From a virus, in the IMG/VR virus record IMGVR_UViG_3300030430_002361, positions 1 to 38,283 of that record: a DNA stretch of 38,283 nucleotides, one strand, 5' to 3'. Below are positions 8,795 to 17,479 of the stretch, piece after piece; within the stretch, counting starts at the first letter, position 1; every line of letters starts with the position of its first letter. Under the pieces are notes generated by a model. That model saw only the letters and a list, made by a program, of their open reading frames with translations. It was not told the DNA's origin and ran no database searches. A program made the position numbers and the translations under genes.

Positions 8795-11700
8795 TGGAAC
8801 TTTGGAGTTACAATGAATGGAATGGTGGCAAAGAAGACTACCTAGGTAAATATGGTCTTACTGATGAAATGTTAATTAACAGATTTGGTGAAGTTGACAT
8901 AAAATTAATGGTGCCTGATAAAACTATGTACCTAAATAGTGCAAAAGCAGACACGGTTGAGGGTGCAAAACAACTTGATGAAGAGAGATATGGTTTTGAA
9001 CAATTTATAAATTTACTTAGAAAAGAAAATAAAATTGAAACACAAACACCAACAGCTTTGTTAACAGGAGAACAATTAGCTACATATACAGAACTGCAAA
9101 GATTAAAGAAAAACGCAGCAAAAGAAAAACAATTAATAGATAACCCCGTATTATATTTGTCAGATCAATGGAAAGCAAGTGTAGATGAAGATGATAGAAA
9201 CTTGTTAACATTATTAACAGGCGGTGGCACTGAAAGTGGTAAAGGTATTATAGGCACTGGTATAGATATTTACAAAGGTAATGAAGGATTTGACGCACTA
9301 AAAAAATTAGGTATTGATTCAATACAAGGAGTCAAAGTTTCTGCCATAAAAATGATGCCAGATTTGACAAAAGAAAACTTTGCATTGATGGGTGAGTTGT
9401 TCGGTAATTTACCTTATTATTTTTACAACAAAAAAGGTTTAGCTAACGCATTTTTAAACCCATCTAAATATCCAGGTCAAGTAGGAGCTGTTGCAGGGTC
9501 AGCTAGTGCTGGTGCATACGGAGCATCAATAGCCTATGACGGTTTGAACGCTGCGATAAGAGAACTTAAAGATTTACCTGATCCATCACTATCAACAGAT
9601 CCAAAAGTGCAAAATTTAAATAACGCTAAAAACGCTTTTGTATTTACGGGTGGAGCTGCAGGTTTAGAACCAGCATTTAAAAAAATTAAAAATTGGGCAC
9701 GATGGTGGTATGGAGTAAAAGAGGGTTCAAATGCTGAACAATTGGCAAAAATGGCTTTAGATATGAAAGCACCTTTTGGTATTCAAAATGTAACGTCACA
9801 AGCTTGGGCTAAGTGGTACGGTAGAGTTGTTGGTGTATTTCCATTTATAGGACAACCTTTAAGAGCTTCAAAAGCAAAAACAGCCTACTGGGCAGACGAA
9901 CAGTTAATGGCTAATCTAAATGAATTAGCCCCATTAACATCAGTCATGCATGCAGGTGGTTTTTTAACAGATGAAGCTAAAAGAAAATTTGCCAAGTGGG
10001 CATACATGAATGATCAGTTTTATAATGATTTTTATGTTAAAGCTGCAGCACTCGATGATGCAGTTGGTATTGGTAACGGTTATATTCCTACAGCAAGATT
10101 AAAAGAAACTGCAAAAAGTTACGCAGATCTTACAAGACGTGGAGTTGTACCTGTAGGAGATGGTCAAGTGATAGGAGGATTACAACAAGCACCAGATTTC
10201 GAACAATTTTTAATGAGTTTTGAGGGTTTACCAGAATACATAAATGCTTTTCAATTTAGAAATTTACAAAAAACATTCAATCAAAAATGGGGAGAGTACG
10301 CTAGTAAATATGGTGTAAAAGAAAATGACACAGCAGCATCTCATGCTTTTCCGTTTAAAAAAGCTTTAGAAGAGGGATTGAATGATATTCAACACTGGAG
10401 ACTACCTGTTGGTCAAGGAGGTGTACCAGATCCAGCTCTTGTAAAACAAATGGAGCTTGTAAAACAATCTCTAATTATTGCAAACGAAAATTTTGCACCT
10501 ATGGCTACTTTGTATAAGTCACCTGTAGCACAACAATTTTCACAGGTTGATAGAGCTATGTTTATTCAAGGTGCGGTAGAGAATCAAGGATGGATCTATG
10601 ATGATCAATTAGCACAACAATTGTTTGATACTTTTTTTACAAGACCTAGTGCAAGAGCTTTAGAAGACTTAAGCAAAATAGTTACAAGAAACGCAGATCC
10701 AAACGCAGATCCGCTAAATAGAGCTGCTAGAGTTTATATGAATCAATTGTTTGAACAATCAGCTGATTCAATACCTTACAATATTAAAACTGGTAGTATT
10801 GAGAATTTAGCATTTCAACAAAAAGAATTTTTGAGTAAAGCAGGTGTAAGTCAAGAAGCTTTCAAAACTAATATTGTTACTTCTAATCCAGATATTAGAA
10901 TGATTAACATATTCAATCCTACAAAATTTAGAAATAGTTTAAAACTAGAAACTCAAGACGGTAAGCAGTTTATGCTAGAGCTTTATAGTAAAATGATTAA
11001 TCCAGACACAGGAAGAGCGTATGGTCAAGACGGTGCTAAAGCAGCGTTAGAAAATTTAAACAAAATACTAGACATTGCACAAATAGGATATGATACCAAA
11101 ATAGCTGAGACTGCACAGTTTGTTGCACGTAGAGCAGTATTAGGTGGTAGAGGAGCTATTTTAGGTGCATTCATAGCTACAAACTTTGCAGGTGGACCAC
11201 TTGCAGGTTTGACTATGGCTTTTTTGGCTAGACATCAGGCAAAAATTTTATCTGATCCAAAAAAATTAGCAAATCTTGTTAACATGGCTGATGATACTTT
11301 AAGTGATAAAATTAGGAGATCTAACTATGTAAGATTATTTAGAGCAATATACCCAGGAGAAAATGATGTGCCTGAGGGATTAGACATAGATGACTTTGAC
11401 GAAGTGCTGAACTTTATGTTAATGAGAGATTTTCAACCTAGTGTTACAAATGAGGATGTATCTCCTGCACCTGGCGCACCAAAAGAACTTAAAACATTTG
11501 AACCTAACTTTATAAGAGAGAACGCACCTGAAGCAGGACCTGCTGAGATTGAATTAATGGAATTTAAAAAAGAAAATAAATTATCTAACAATATGTCAAA
11601 TGAATTTATTACGAAGGATAAACCTAAGTTTGCAGCTAATACAATATCTAGTCCTTTTAGACCTATAGGTGGTAACATGTCTAACGCTAAACGTGCTGCT

Positions 11701-11802
11701 TTAGCTGGTGGTAATTTATATGAAGCCATTGCAACAGCAAAACGAGGTGGTAGTATAAATAAACAAGGCATAATGTATTTTGCAGGAAGGAGGAGACCAT
11801 AA
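8794..11802 (+). CDS. Very large putative internal/DNA-ejection protein (1002 aa)
   Basis: The largest gene complete in the window. The protein has a small-residue hydrophobic stretch near residues 230-250 (GAVAGSASAGAYGASIAYDG) and a long one near 783-810 (GAILGAFIATNFAGGPLAGL), with helical, K/Q/N-rich sequence elsewhere. Size and the buried hydrophobic helices fit large podoviral ejection proteins that form a trans-envelope channel. No lysozyme or transglycosylase active-site motif was recognised. The C-terminus ends in a short G/R-rich tail (KRGGSINKQGIMYFAGRRRP) resembling GG-containing motifs in adjacent proteins. Coupled at both ends by TAATG overlaps. Function inferred. Confidence 0.7.
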   Translation: MELWSYNEWNGGKEDYLGKYGLTDEMLINRFGEVDIKLMVPDKTMYLNSAKADTVEGAKQLDEERYGFEQFINLLRKENKIETQTPTALLTGEQLATYTELQRLKKNAAKEKQLIDNPVLYLSDQWKASVDEDDRNLLTLLTGGGTESGKGIIGTGIDIYKGNEGFDALKKLGIDSIQGVKVSAIKMMPDLTKENFALMGELFGNLPYYFYNKKGLANAFLNPSKYPGQVGAVAGSASAGAYGASIAYDGLNAAIRELKDLPDPSLSTDPKVQNLNNAKNAFVFTGGAAGLEPAFKKIKNWARWWYGVKEGSNAEQLAKMALDMKAPFGIQNVTSQAWAKWYGRVVGVFPFIGQPLRASKAKTAYWADEQLMANLNELAPLTSVMHAGGFLTDEAKRKFAKWAYMNDQFYNDFYVKAAALDDAVGIGNGYIPTARLKETAKSYADLTRRGVVPVGDGQVIGGLQQAPDFEQFLMSFEGLPEYINAFQFRNLQKTFNQKWGEYASKYGVKENDTAASHAFPFKKALEEGLNDIQHWRLPVGQGGVPDPALVKQMELVKQSLIIANENFAPMATLYKSPVAQQFSQVDRAMFIQGAVENQGWIYDDQLAQQLFDTFFTRPSARALEDLSKIVTRNADPNADPLNRAARVYMNQLFEQSADSIPYNIKTGSIENLAFQQKEFLSKAGVSQEAFKTNIVTSNPDIRMINIFNPTKFRNSLKLETQDGKQFMLELYSKMINPDTGRAYGQDGAKAALENLNKILDIAQIGYDTKIAETAQFVARRAVLGGRGAILGAFIATNFAGGPLAGLTMAFLARHQAKILSDPKKLANLVNMADDTLSDKIRRSNYVRLFRAIYPGENDVPEGLDIDDFDEVLNFMLMRDFQPSVTNEDVSPAPGAPKELKTFEPNFIRENAPEAGPAEIELMEFKKENKLSNNMSNEFITKDKPKFAANTISSPFRPIGGNMSNAKRAALAGGNLYEAIATAKRGGSINKQGIMYFAGRRRP

Positions 11803-13658
11803 TGACAAAAATTCAAAAATTATATGTTGGTGGAACACCTGCTGGTGGATTTCGATTTACCGATAAGGGTAAAAATGTAAGCACTGCAAATCAAAGAGTC
11901 CGTAGTACTCCTGAAAAATCAAGAGAAGATCGACAAAAAGATATTGGTAAAATAATGAAAGAAATGCGTGAAGATAAAGATTTTAAAAAAAAACGTAAAG
12001 AATTTGAAAGTAAAAAAGAAAACCAAAATGAAAATAGACAACAGCAAGAGGTAAAAGGAGCACAAACTACTGACTTTCTTGAAGATTTAAAAGATGCATA
12101 CAAAGCTGGTTTATTTACTGGAGGCACAAAAACAAAAGAATTTATGGCAAAGTATAATCTTGATCCTTCTGATATTGTTAAATTAAGATCAGGTATAGAT
12201 AGGGGCTTAGGAATAAATATGAGAACAGGCACTAATGTTTTAGAGGACATTGTAGGAAATCTACAACAAGAGGGTATTTTGAGAGATTTTGGAACACCTA
12301 GTGGAAAAGTATTTAAAACTGCACAGGATGTTTTTGAACCAGGCATGAAAAAAAGCAATATATTTTTGCCTTTTGAAGATCCACAAAATATTTTTGAACA
12401 AGGTGCAAACCTAGCCACTCAATTCAATCCAGCCGTAAACTTACTTGCAGGAATTTTTGGTAGTAGTGCTGCTCAGAGAGCTACATATTTTGGTAAAGAG
12501 AAAGGTCTTAAAGGCGAAGAATTAGATAATTTTGCTGCAGCTGTAGCTAATGATCGTAATCTTTATAATCAAATGATGTCAACTCCTTTGATGCAAGATT
12601 ATGAATTAAATGAGTTCAGAGCAGAGGCTAATAGACAAGCTATGGCTAATAGACAAGGAAAGGGTGACCCTGATCCAATATCAGGTACACAGCCAAATGA
12701 GGATGACGAAGGCACAAGCACCACGAATCCCGGATCAGAAACATTTACTCCACAACAACAACAAAACTTTTTTACTTTTTTTGATCCAAGTATCGGTAGG
12801 TATAGATCAGGTAGTTATGATGATTACTTAAAATTTGTAACAGTTAAAGACGGTGGTATTATTAAACTACAACAAGGTGGAGCGTTACCTAATGCACCAG
12901 GAGGTGTGGCTAGTGAAAAAGTAAAAAAAGAATTAGATGAATTATTTGATGCCAGAAAAGAAATACAAGAATTAGATGCACCTACTGAGAGTGAAAAAAA
13001 AGGAGCACAAATGATCATGTCTGATATTGATGATAAAGCAAAGGCAATATCTGAAAGAGCACAAGAAGGTATCATGAGCAGACTTAAAGATCAGTCAGCA
13101 AGAGATATTTTTATGGCTAGTAATCCTGATATAGGACCACCATTACGTGAAGATTTAAAATTATTACCTAGACTAAAAGATTCTGGTATATCATTGTTGA
13201 TGGAGGCGTTGAGAAAATCAGATATATCTACAGGATCTGCAAATCAATATTTAGAAGAAGCTTTAAATAACTTCGTAGCTGCGGGTATTATACCACCTAA
13301 TACAAGCTATAATCAACTTACAGATCCTTTCAAAGACTTAGTCACTAGAGAGGCTGCTAGGATAGCTGAAGCAGAGAATATGAGACAAGAAATCAATATG
13401 TTTAAAGAACCACGTGGAAGAGGAGGATTTAAATTAGAAGAACCTATATATGAAATGCAAGAGGGTAAGCCAGAAGATTTTGAACAAATAAATCCTGTAT
13501 TAAAAAATGCAAGATTTCCTCCAGAACCTGATAGATATAGAGTAGCAGACGGTGGTATTATTGGTTTGAAAAAAGGTGGCATGAATGATATGATGGATGC
13601 CGACAGTCTAATGTTTAAAGATCCTTCTGATGAAGGAGAGTGGGAATACAATGTTTAG
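11802..13658 (+). CDS. Putative internal virion protein with two DGGII motifs
   Basis: A 618-residue protein. The N-terminal 90 residues are very basic and lysine-rich and may bind DNA. Two near-identical elements, VKDGGIIKLQQGG (about residue 348) and VADGGIIGLKKGG (about residue 583), share D-G-G-I-I-x-L-x-x-G-G with each other and relate to ADGGIM in the protein encoded at 4237-5382. The region after the first element is predicted coiled coil. The C-terminus is acidic and overlaps the next gene by 8 bases. No enzymatic signature. A core, scaffold-like or ejection role is inferred from position. Confidence 0.65.
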   Translation: MTKIQKLYVGGTPAGGFRFTDKGKNVSTANQRVRSTPEKSREDRQKDIGKIMKEMREDKDFKKKRKEFESKKENQNENRQQQEVKGAQTTDFLEDLKDAYKAGLFTGGTKTKEFMAKYNLDPSDIVKLRSGIDRGLGINMRTGTNVLEDIVGNLQQEGILRDFGTPSGKVFKTAQDVFEPGMKKSNIFLPFEDPQNIFEQGANLATQFNPAVNLLAGIFGSSAAQRATYFGKEKGLKGEELDNFAAAVANDRNLYNQMMSTPLMQDYELNEFRAEANRQAMANRQGKGDPDPISGTQPNEDDEGTSTTNPGSETFTPQQQQNFFTFFDPSIGRYRSGSYDDYLKFVTVKDGGIIKLQQGGALPNAPGGVASEKVKKELDELFDARKEIQELDAPTESEKKGAQMIMSDIDDKAKAISERAQEGIMSRLKDQSARDIFMASNPDIGPPLREDLKLLPRLKDSGISLLMEALRKSDISTGSANQYLEEALNNFVAAGIIPPNTSYNQLTDPFKDLVTREAARIAEAENMRQEINMFKEPRGRGGFKLEEPIYEMQEGKPEDFEQINPVLKNARFPPEPDRYRVADGGIIGLKKGGMNDMMDADSLMFKDPSDEGEWEYNV

Positions 13659-13878
13659 TTTTAATAGTAAAGATGCCATTTGGTTGGCAGGTATAGTATT
13701 GAGCTTCGGTGTTACATGGGGTATGTGGTCGGAAAGACTTAATGCCATAGAAAAAAAAGCAGATGCTGTAGCACAAATGCAACAAGACATAGCTGTTATT
13801 AAAACACAAATTGTAGCCATTGATGATAAGATGACTTGGATGGAAGAGTTTTTAATTAAGAATTATAAGGAGTATTAG
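13651..13878 (+). CDS. Small membrane protein with coiled coil, candidate holin/lysis protein
   Basis: I chose the ATG at 13651 rather than the in-frame ATG at 13630 because AAGGAGAG lies about 10 bases before it. The 75-residue product has one strong membrane segment (DAIWLAGIVLSFGVTWGMW, about residues 8-26) followed by a coiled coil with heptad-like spacing (AIEKKADAVAQMQQDIAVIK). One N-terminal transmembrane helix with a charged cytoplasmic or periplasmic tail, directly before an endolysin gene, suits a small holin or a spanin-like subunit. Neither is proven. It overlaps the end of the previous gene by 8 bases. Confidence 0.65.
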   Translation: MFSFNSKDAIWLAGIVLSFGVTWGMWSERLNAIEKKADAVAQMQQDIAVIKTQIVAIDDKMTWMEEFLIKNYKEY

Positions 13879-13880
13879 AA

Positions 13881-14318
13881 ATGGATATGGAGAGACTTTT
13901 GGCGTCTGTACGTCATAATGAAGGTTACCGCAACAAGGTTTACCTCGACACACTGGGAAAGAGAACTGTGGGGGTCGGGCACCTCTGCGTTGAAGATTTT
14001 TGGGAGGATGACAAAGAATATGAAGAGTCATTTTTGATGGAGATATTAGAAAAAGATTTAGAAAATGCTATATCAGGTGCTGAAGAGTTGCTCGGTGAGT
14101 ACACTGTACACGATCACTGTAAAGAATTATTGGTTGAGATGGTTTTTCAGCTTGGAAAAACAGGCGTCAGTAAGTTTCGTAACATGTGGGCAGCTTTAAA
14201 AGAAAAGACACCGCCAGATTATAAAACAGCGGCGGCTGAAATGCTCGATTCTCGTTGGGCTAAACAGACCCCGAATCGTGCAAAACGCATGTCGGATATA
14301 ATGGCTAGTTTAAGTTAG
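13881..14318 (+). CDS. Endolysin, T4-type lysozyme (glycoside hydrolase 24)
   Basis: A 145-residue muramidase cutting the glycan of host peptidoglycan at lysis. The N-terminus aligns without gaps to T4 lysozyme's active-site region: N-E-G-Y-x-x-x-V-Y-L-D-T-L-G-x-x-T-V-G-V-G-H. The catalytic Glu is at about residue 14, Asp at 23 and Thr at 29, spaced as E11/D20/T26 in T4. The C-terminal end (RWAKQTPNRAKRMSDIM) matches the usual W-x-x-Q-T-P-x-R-A-x-x-M family motif. There is no signal peptide, so a holin must release it; the upstream membrane protein is the candidate. AAGGAG lies upstream of the start. Confidence 0.93.
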   Translation: MDMERLLASVRHNEGYRNKVYLDTLGKRTVGVGHLCVEDFWEDDKEYEESFLMEILEKDLENAISGAEELLGEYTVHDHCKELLVEMVFQLGKTGVSKFRNMWAALKEKTPPDYKTAAAEMLDSRWAKQTPNRAKRMSDIMASLS

Positions 14319-14327
14319 GAGGATATC

Positions 14328-14372
14328 ATGTGTACTTGTGAACATTGTAATGGCGAATGTATATGCAGATAG
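14328..14372 (+). CDS. 14-residue Cys-rich micro-ORF
   Basis: A very short frame, MCTCEHCNGECICR, with an excellent ribosome-binding site (TAGGAGG) that begins at the lysozyme stop codon, 6 bases before the ATG. Five of 14 residues are cysteine, spaced C-x-C-x2-C-x3-C-x-C as in metal-binding peptides. Its stop codon is immediately followed by the ATG of the next gene (TAGATG). It could be a tiny metal- or redox-active peptide or a leader that couples translation of the secreted protein downstream. The strong site could also simply serve re-initiation. No homologue known to me. Confidence 0.5.
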   Translation: MCTCEHCNGECICR

Positions 14373-14897
14373 ATGAAATACATTCTAATAATATTTTTGT
14401 TATTCGCAGGTAAGGCCTGGAGTGAAACAAACACCGTGTCTAGCACGGTAGTAAACAACACGCCACCTACTGCGAATGCGCCAGTTCTGCCTAATTCTAA
14501 CAGTGATATTTGTAAAGTCGGCATTGGCGGAGCCGTTCAAAATAATGTATTAGGTATTGCCACAGGCGTTTTAATAGACGATGAGCTGTGTCAGCTTCTA
14601 AAATTATCTCGCTCTCAATTCGCTTACGGCATGAAAGTGTCGGCAGTGGCTATCTTGTGTCAAGATCCTCGTGTCTGGGACAGCATGACAGACGCAGGGA
14701 CTCCGTGCCCTGTAAGAGGGTTAATTGGAACTGAGGCCGAACAATACTGGGCAAACAACCCTCATGAGATTCCTGAGGGTAGTAGATATAAAGCTAGTTA
14801 TGTTCAACAAGTAAAAGTAGAAGAAGAACCACAGGGAGATATGGATGCTATTAAGAATTTTGGCCTTATGGCTCTTTCTTTGTTACTCTTATTCTAA
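14373..14897 (+). CDS. Exported Cys-containing protein in the lysis region
   Basis: A 174-residue protein with a clear signal peptide (MKYILIIFLLFAGKAWS, cleavage likely before ET). The mature part carries a T/V/N-rich segment (TVSSTVVNNTPPTANAPVLP) and cysteines in contexts SDICKVG, DDELCQLL, AILCQDPRVW and GTPCPVRG. I recognise this Cys-patterned family from marine phages; its function is not established to my knowledge. A second hydrophobic stretch ends the protein (NFGLMALSLLLLF). Location next to endolysin and other envelope genes suggests periplasmic or outer-membrane action at lysis or host modification. Its end overlaps the next gene by 53 bases. Confidence 0.7.
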   Translation: MKYILIIFLLFAGKAWSETNTVSSTVVNNTPPTANAPVLPNSNSDICKVGIGGAVQNNVLGIATGVLIDDELCQLLKLSRSQFAYGMKVSAVAILCQDPRVWDSMTDAGTPCPVRGLIGTEAEQYWANNPHEIPEGSRYKASYVQQVKVEEEPQGDMDAIKNFGLMALSLLLLF

Positions 14898-16284
14898 AGC
14901 TGATGTATGCCTTCCTAATTATGAAGGCTTATGTGAACCTGGCGTTACAATCACAGAAGATGTACAGGTTGAGGTTACCGAAGAAGATTTAGGAACAGAG
15001 ATAGTAACTACCACAACTACTACAACTACAACCACAACACAAACTGTTATCAACGAAGACTCAGGTAACATATTAGATAGTTCTTTAGGTTATGTAGGCA
15101 CTCAAGACGATGGAGACATGCGAACAGATTGGGGTGGACAAGGTCCTGCTTCAATGCCAACTGGCAATACTTGTGGTGAGTTAGGATCAGATAGGTGTGC
15201 ACAGATTACAGGATCAGGTAATAGTACTTCAACCATGGGTGTCTCAGGCATGGGTACAACTTTTATAATTAATAATATAGATATTTCTGACTTAGAAATA
15301 GACAGAGGTGGTCAAGTAAGATACTCAATTGAAGTCGAAAAACGAGATGCTCAAGATAGAATATACATGCACATTACAGGGCGTAATGGATCTAACACAG
15401 TCTTTCAAGGAACTGATATCTTGTCTGAATCTGGCATTGCATCAGGTTACCAATCATACACTGGGTCTTTTGATTTCAGTGGTGTTTTAAATAGGATAAC
15501 TGTTGAGGTAGGTGGACGAGACATCAATCTTGCAATAGGTCCCTTATTTGATGATGTGACTGTCAACGTATTTTATAATGTAATTAACACAATTATAACT
15601 CAACAAATCACAACAATAGAAGAAATATACTATTTAAATCTTTTTGATTCTGTTGAATTAGATTTTGTAGAAGAGGTGTTTGAATTCAATGATGTAAGTA
15701 TGAATGATGGTGAGATAGAGTTTGCACCTATAGAAGCCCCTGTAGAAGAAATTACCATGGCTAGTGTAGAATTAGAAATAGCTGAGATAGAAATAAATTT
15801 ACCAGAGCCTGAGGTAGAAGTTGTTGAAATAGAAACGGAGATTGAGTTAGAGATTGAAATGGAAATGGAGGAGATTGTAGTTGTAGAGGCTGAACCTGAA
15901 GAAGAGATTATCGAAGAATCTCAAGAAGAACCACAGGAATCAGAACCAGAGCAACCACAAACACCACAAAAAGAAGAAGATCCAGAAGAAACAACAGAAG
16001 AAGAGAAACCATCTGAGCCTAAAGTATCAAAGAAAGAAAAAGCTGCTACAAAAATTGTGAAGAAGATTGACGATAAGGCTAGATATGATGACGCTGCACA
16101 AACCAAAACACTAATAGTTATGCAAATTTTAGGTAATACAAAAACATTTTTTGACAGTCAATCTGTCATACAAGATAAAAATGTAGATCAATATTTAAAC
16201 AAGACAATAGATGATCAGTATGGTATGCTATTTAACATGGCACAAGAAGATACTATTCAGGAGATGATAAATGCCCAGTATTGA
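14845..16284 (+). CDS. Exported acidic low-complexity protein
   Basis: A 479-residue protein with signal peptide (MLLRILALWLFLCYSYSKA). Mature regions: an unbroken threonine run of about 12 residues near 55-66, a beta-rich domain (about 85-245) that could be a carbohydrate- or surface-binding sandwich, then a very acidic E/V/I/P-rich segment (about 295-390), and a helical C-terminus. The start lies inside the previous gene, preceded by AGGGAG. It belongs to the secreted/membrane block after the endolysin, so a periplasmic or surface role is inferred; outer-membrane disruption or superinfection effects are possible but unshown. Confidence 0.65.
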   Translation: MLLRILALWLFLCYSYSKADVCLPNYEGLCEPGVTITEDVQVEVTEEDLGTEIVTTTTTTTTTTTQTVINEDSGNILDSSLGYVGTQDDGDMRTDWGGQGPASMPTGNTCGELGSDRCAQITGSGNSTSTMGVSGMGTTFIINNIDISDLEIDRGGQVRYSIEVEKRDAQDRIYMHITGRNGSNTVFQGTDILSESGIASGYQSYTGSFDFSGVLNRITVEVGGRDINLAIGPLFDDVTVNVFYNVINTIITQQITTIEEIYYLNLFDSVELDFVEEVFEFNDVSMNDGEIEFAPIEAPVEEITMASVELEIAEIEINLPEPEVEVVEIETEIELEIEMEMEEIVVVEAEPEEEIIEESQEEPQESEPEQPQTPQKEEDPEETTEEEKPSEPKVSKKEKAATKIVKKIDDKARYDDAAQTKTLIVMQILGNTKTFFDSQSVIQDKNVDQYLNKTIDDQYGMLFNMAQEDTIQEMINAQY

Positions 16285-16729
16285 GTATAGCGGTATGAAG
16301 ATTACCGGGGGGAAGGTGTTTGCCATCTTTACTTTACTAGGTGCTTTAGGTGGTGCTGCGTGGACGGGTTTTACTTTTTATCAGGATTATCTTGATATGA
16401 AGGAAAAAATAACTCTTTATACCGAGCCAGACCTATCTCAGTATGATGAAGGTATGGCTGTGTTGAAGTCTGAGATTGATATGATATTGCAAGAAATAAC
16501 CATAATATCTGATGTTGCTAGAGATATGCGTTCCGATATGAAAGCTGATTTACGTCAAATGAATGGTGACATCAGACACATTACAGAAATTGTAAATGAT
16601 GTTGAGGATAGACAAAAAGAAGATGCTAGAGAATTGCTTGATGAAATGAAATTATTAGAAGAGAGTCTTGACCTAAAAATAAACAAGGCTTTGAATAATC
16701 CTTTATCAAACATGAGCGCCAAAAACTAA
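16271..16729 (+). CDS. Membrane-anchored coiled-coil protein (holin/spanin-like)
   Basis: A 152-residue protein: one membrane segment (about residues 13-35, GGKVFAIFTLLGALGGAAWTG) followed by a long charged coiled coil (about 70-145). The start MPSIEYSGMKITGGK resembles a conserved marine phage family. Topology fits an inner-membrane spanin or holin-like partner, but no lipobox partner protein was identified. AGGAG precedes the ATG, which lies 13 bases inside the preceding gene. Its 3' end overlaps the convergent minus-strand gene by 24 bases. Confidence 0.7.
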   Translation: MPSIEYSGMKITGGKVFAIFTLLGALGGAAWTGFTFYQDYLDMKEKITLYTEPDLSQYDEGMAVLKSEIDMILQEITIISDVARDMRSDMKADLRQMNGDIRHITEIVNDVEDRQKEDARELLDEMKLLEESLDLKINKALNNPLSNMSAKN

Positions 16730-17479
16730 ATCAAAATACTTTTGTTGATTATCATTTAGATCAGCTAAATTTTTTATCTCACTATCATTTTTACATAATT
16801 GATTATACACATCTTTATCTTTACACCAGTCTCTACCTGTCCAAAACTCAAAGCCATCGTACTTTGATTTATAAGCACTGCTATTTTCATAACTGTAAGA
16901 AAAATAATAATACTGGTAACTCCAGTCCATACAATATTTTATCTCATATAATGTAGCGTAGGTGCCCATACCTAATTTAGGATTTTCATAATCCCATGCA
17001 AACTGACCTGTCATAAAATGATTGTCAACCATCATAGCTTCGGTAAAAGCGATAGGTTTATCTTTGTAAAAATAAACAAAATATTTCCAGTCAATCGGAT
17101 CATCACGCATAAACTCTTCACTTTCTTTCTCATTATTTATTTCATAATAATTTTTTTGACGAATATATTTTTTATATATCTCTGCAATATCATCTACTAA
17201 ATATGTAGGTAACTTATCGTAAGTATGAACACTTATATTTTTTTTATTTAATGTATACTTTTGTTTTTTTGAAAATGTAAACTTTGATAGCTGCAGTCTA
17301 CTGGACCTGGCATTAATCCAAGTAATGTGATTTATCTTTGTATAATACCAAGATAGAGGTAACCAGCCATTATTAAATGCATAATCATATTCATGCTCTT
17401 CAAACTCTGCTAATGGTAGACTATAAAGTAAATCGTAATGTGTTAATTTACCAGTAATATGATCAAAAAATATTTTCAC
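16706..17479 (-). CDS. ATE/GNAT-like protein, possible aminoacyl-tRNA-protein transferase
   Basis: A 257-residue protein, Y/F/K/D-rich, starting with GTG at a one-base overlap with the upstream stop codon. The C-terminal half resembles the conserved domain of arginyl/leucyl-tRNA-protein transferases (ATE/Bpt): GMGTYATLYEIKYC, then YYYFSYSYENSSAYKSKYDG, comparable with the family pattern L-G-x-Y-(S/A)-x-L-x-x-I ... Y-Y-x-G-Y-x-I-x-x-x-x-x-M-x-Y-K. These enzymes use a GNAT-like fold to add an amino acid to protein N-termini, marking them for ClpS/ClpAP degradation. The ATE N-terminal cysteines are absent. It could instead be a generic GNAT acyltransferase. Transfer activity is inferred. Confidence 0.55.
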   Translation of the reverse strand: MKIFFDHITGKLTHYDLLYSLPLAEFEEHEYDYAFNNGWLPLSWYYTKINHITWINARSSRLQLSKFTFSKKQKYTLNKKNISVHTYDKLPTYLVDDIAEIYKKYIRQKNYYEINNEKESEEFMRDDPIDWKYFVYFYKDKPIAFTEAMMVDNHFMTGQFAWDYENPKLGMGTYATLYEIKYCMDWSYQYYYFSYSYENSSAYKSKYDGFEFWTGRDWCKDKDVYNQLCKNDSEIKNLADLNDNQQKYFDLVFGAHV

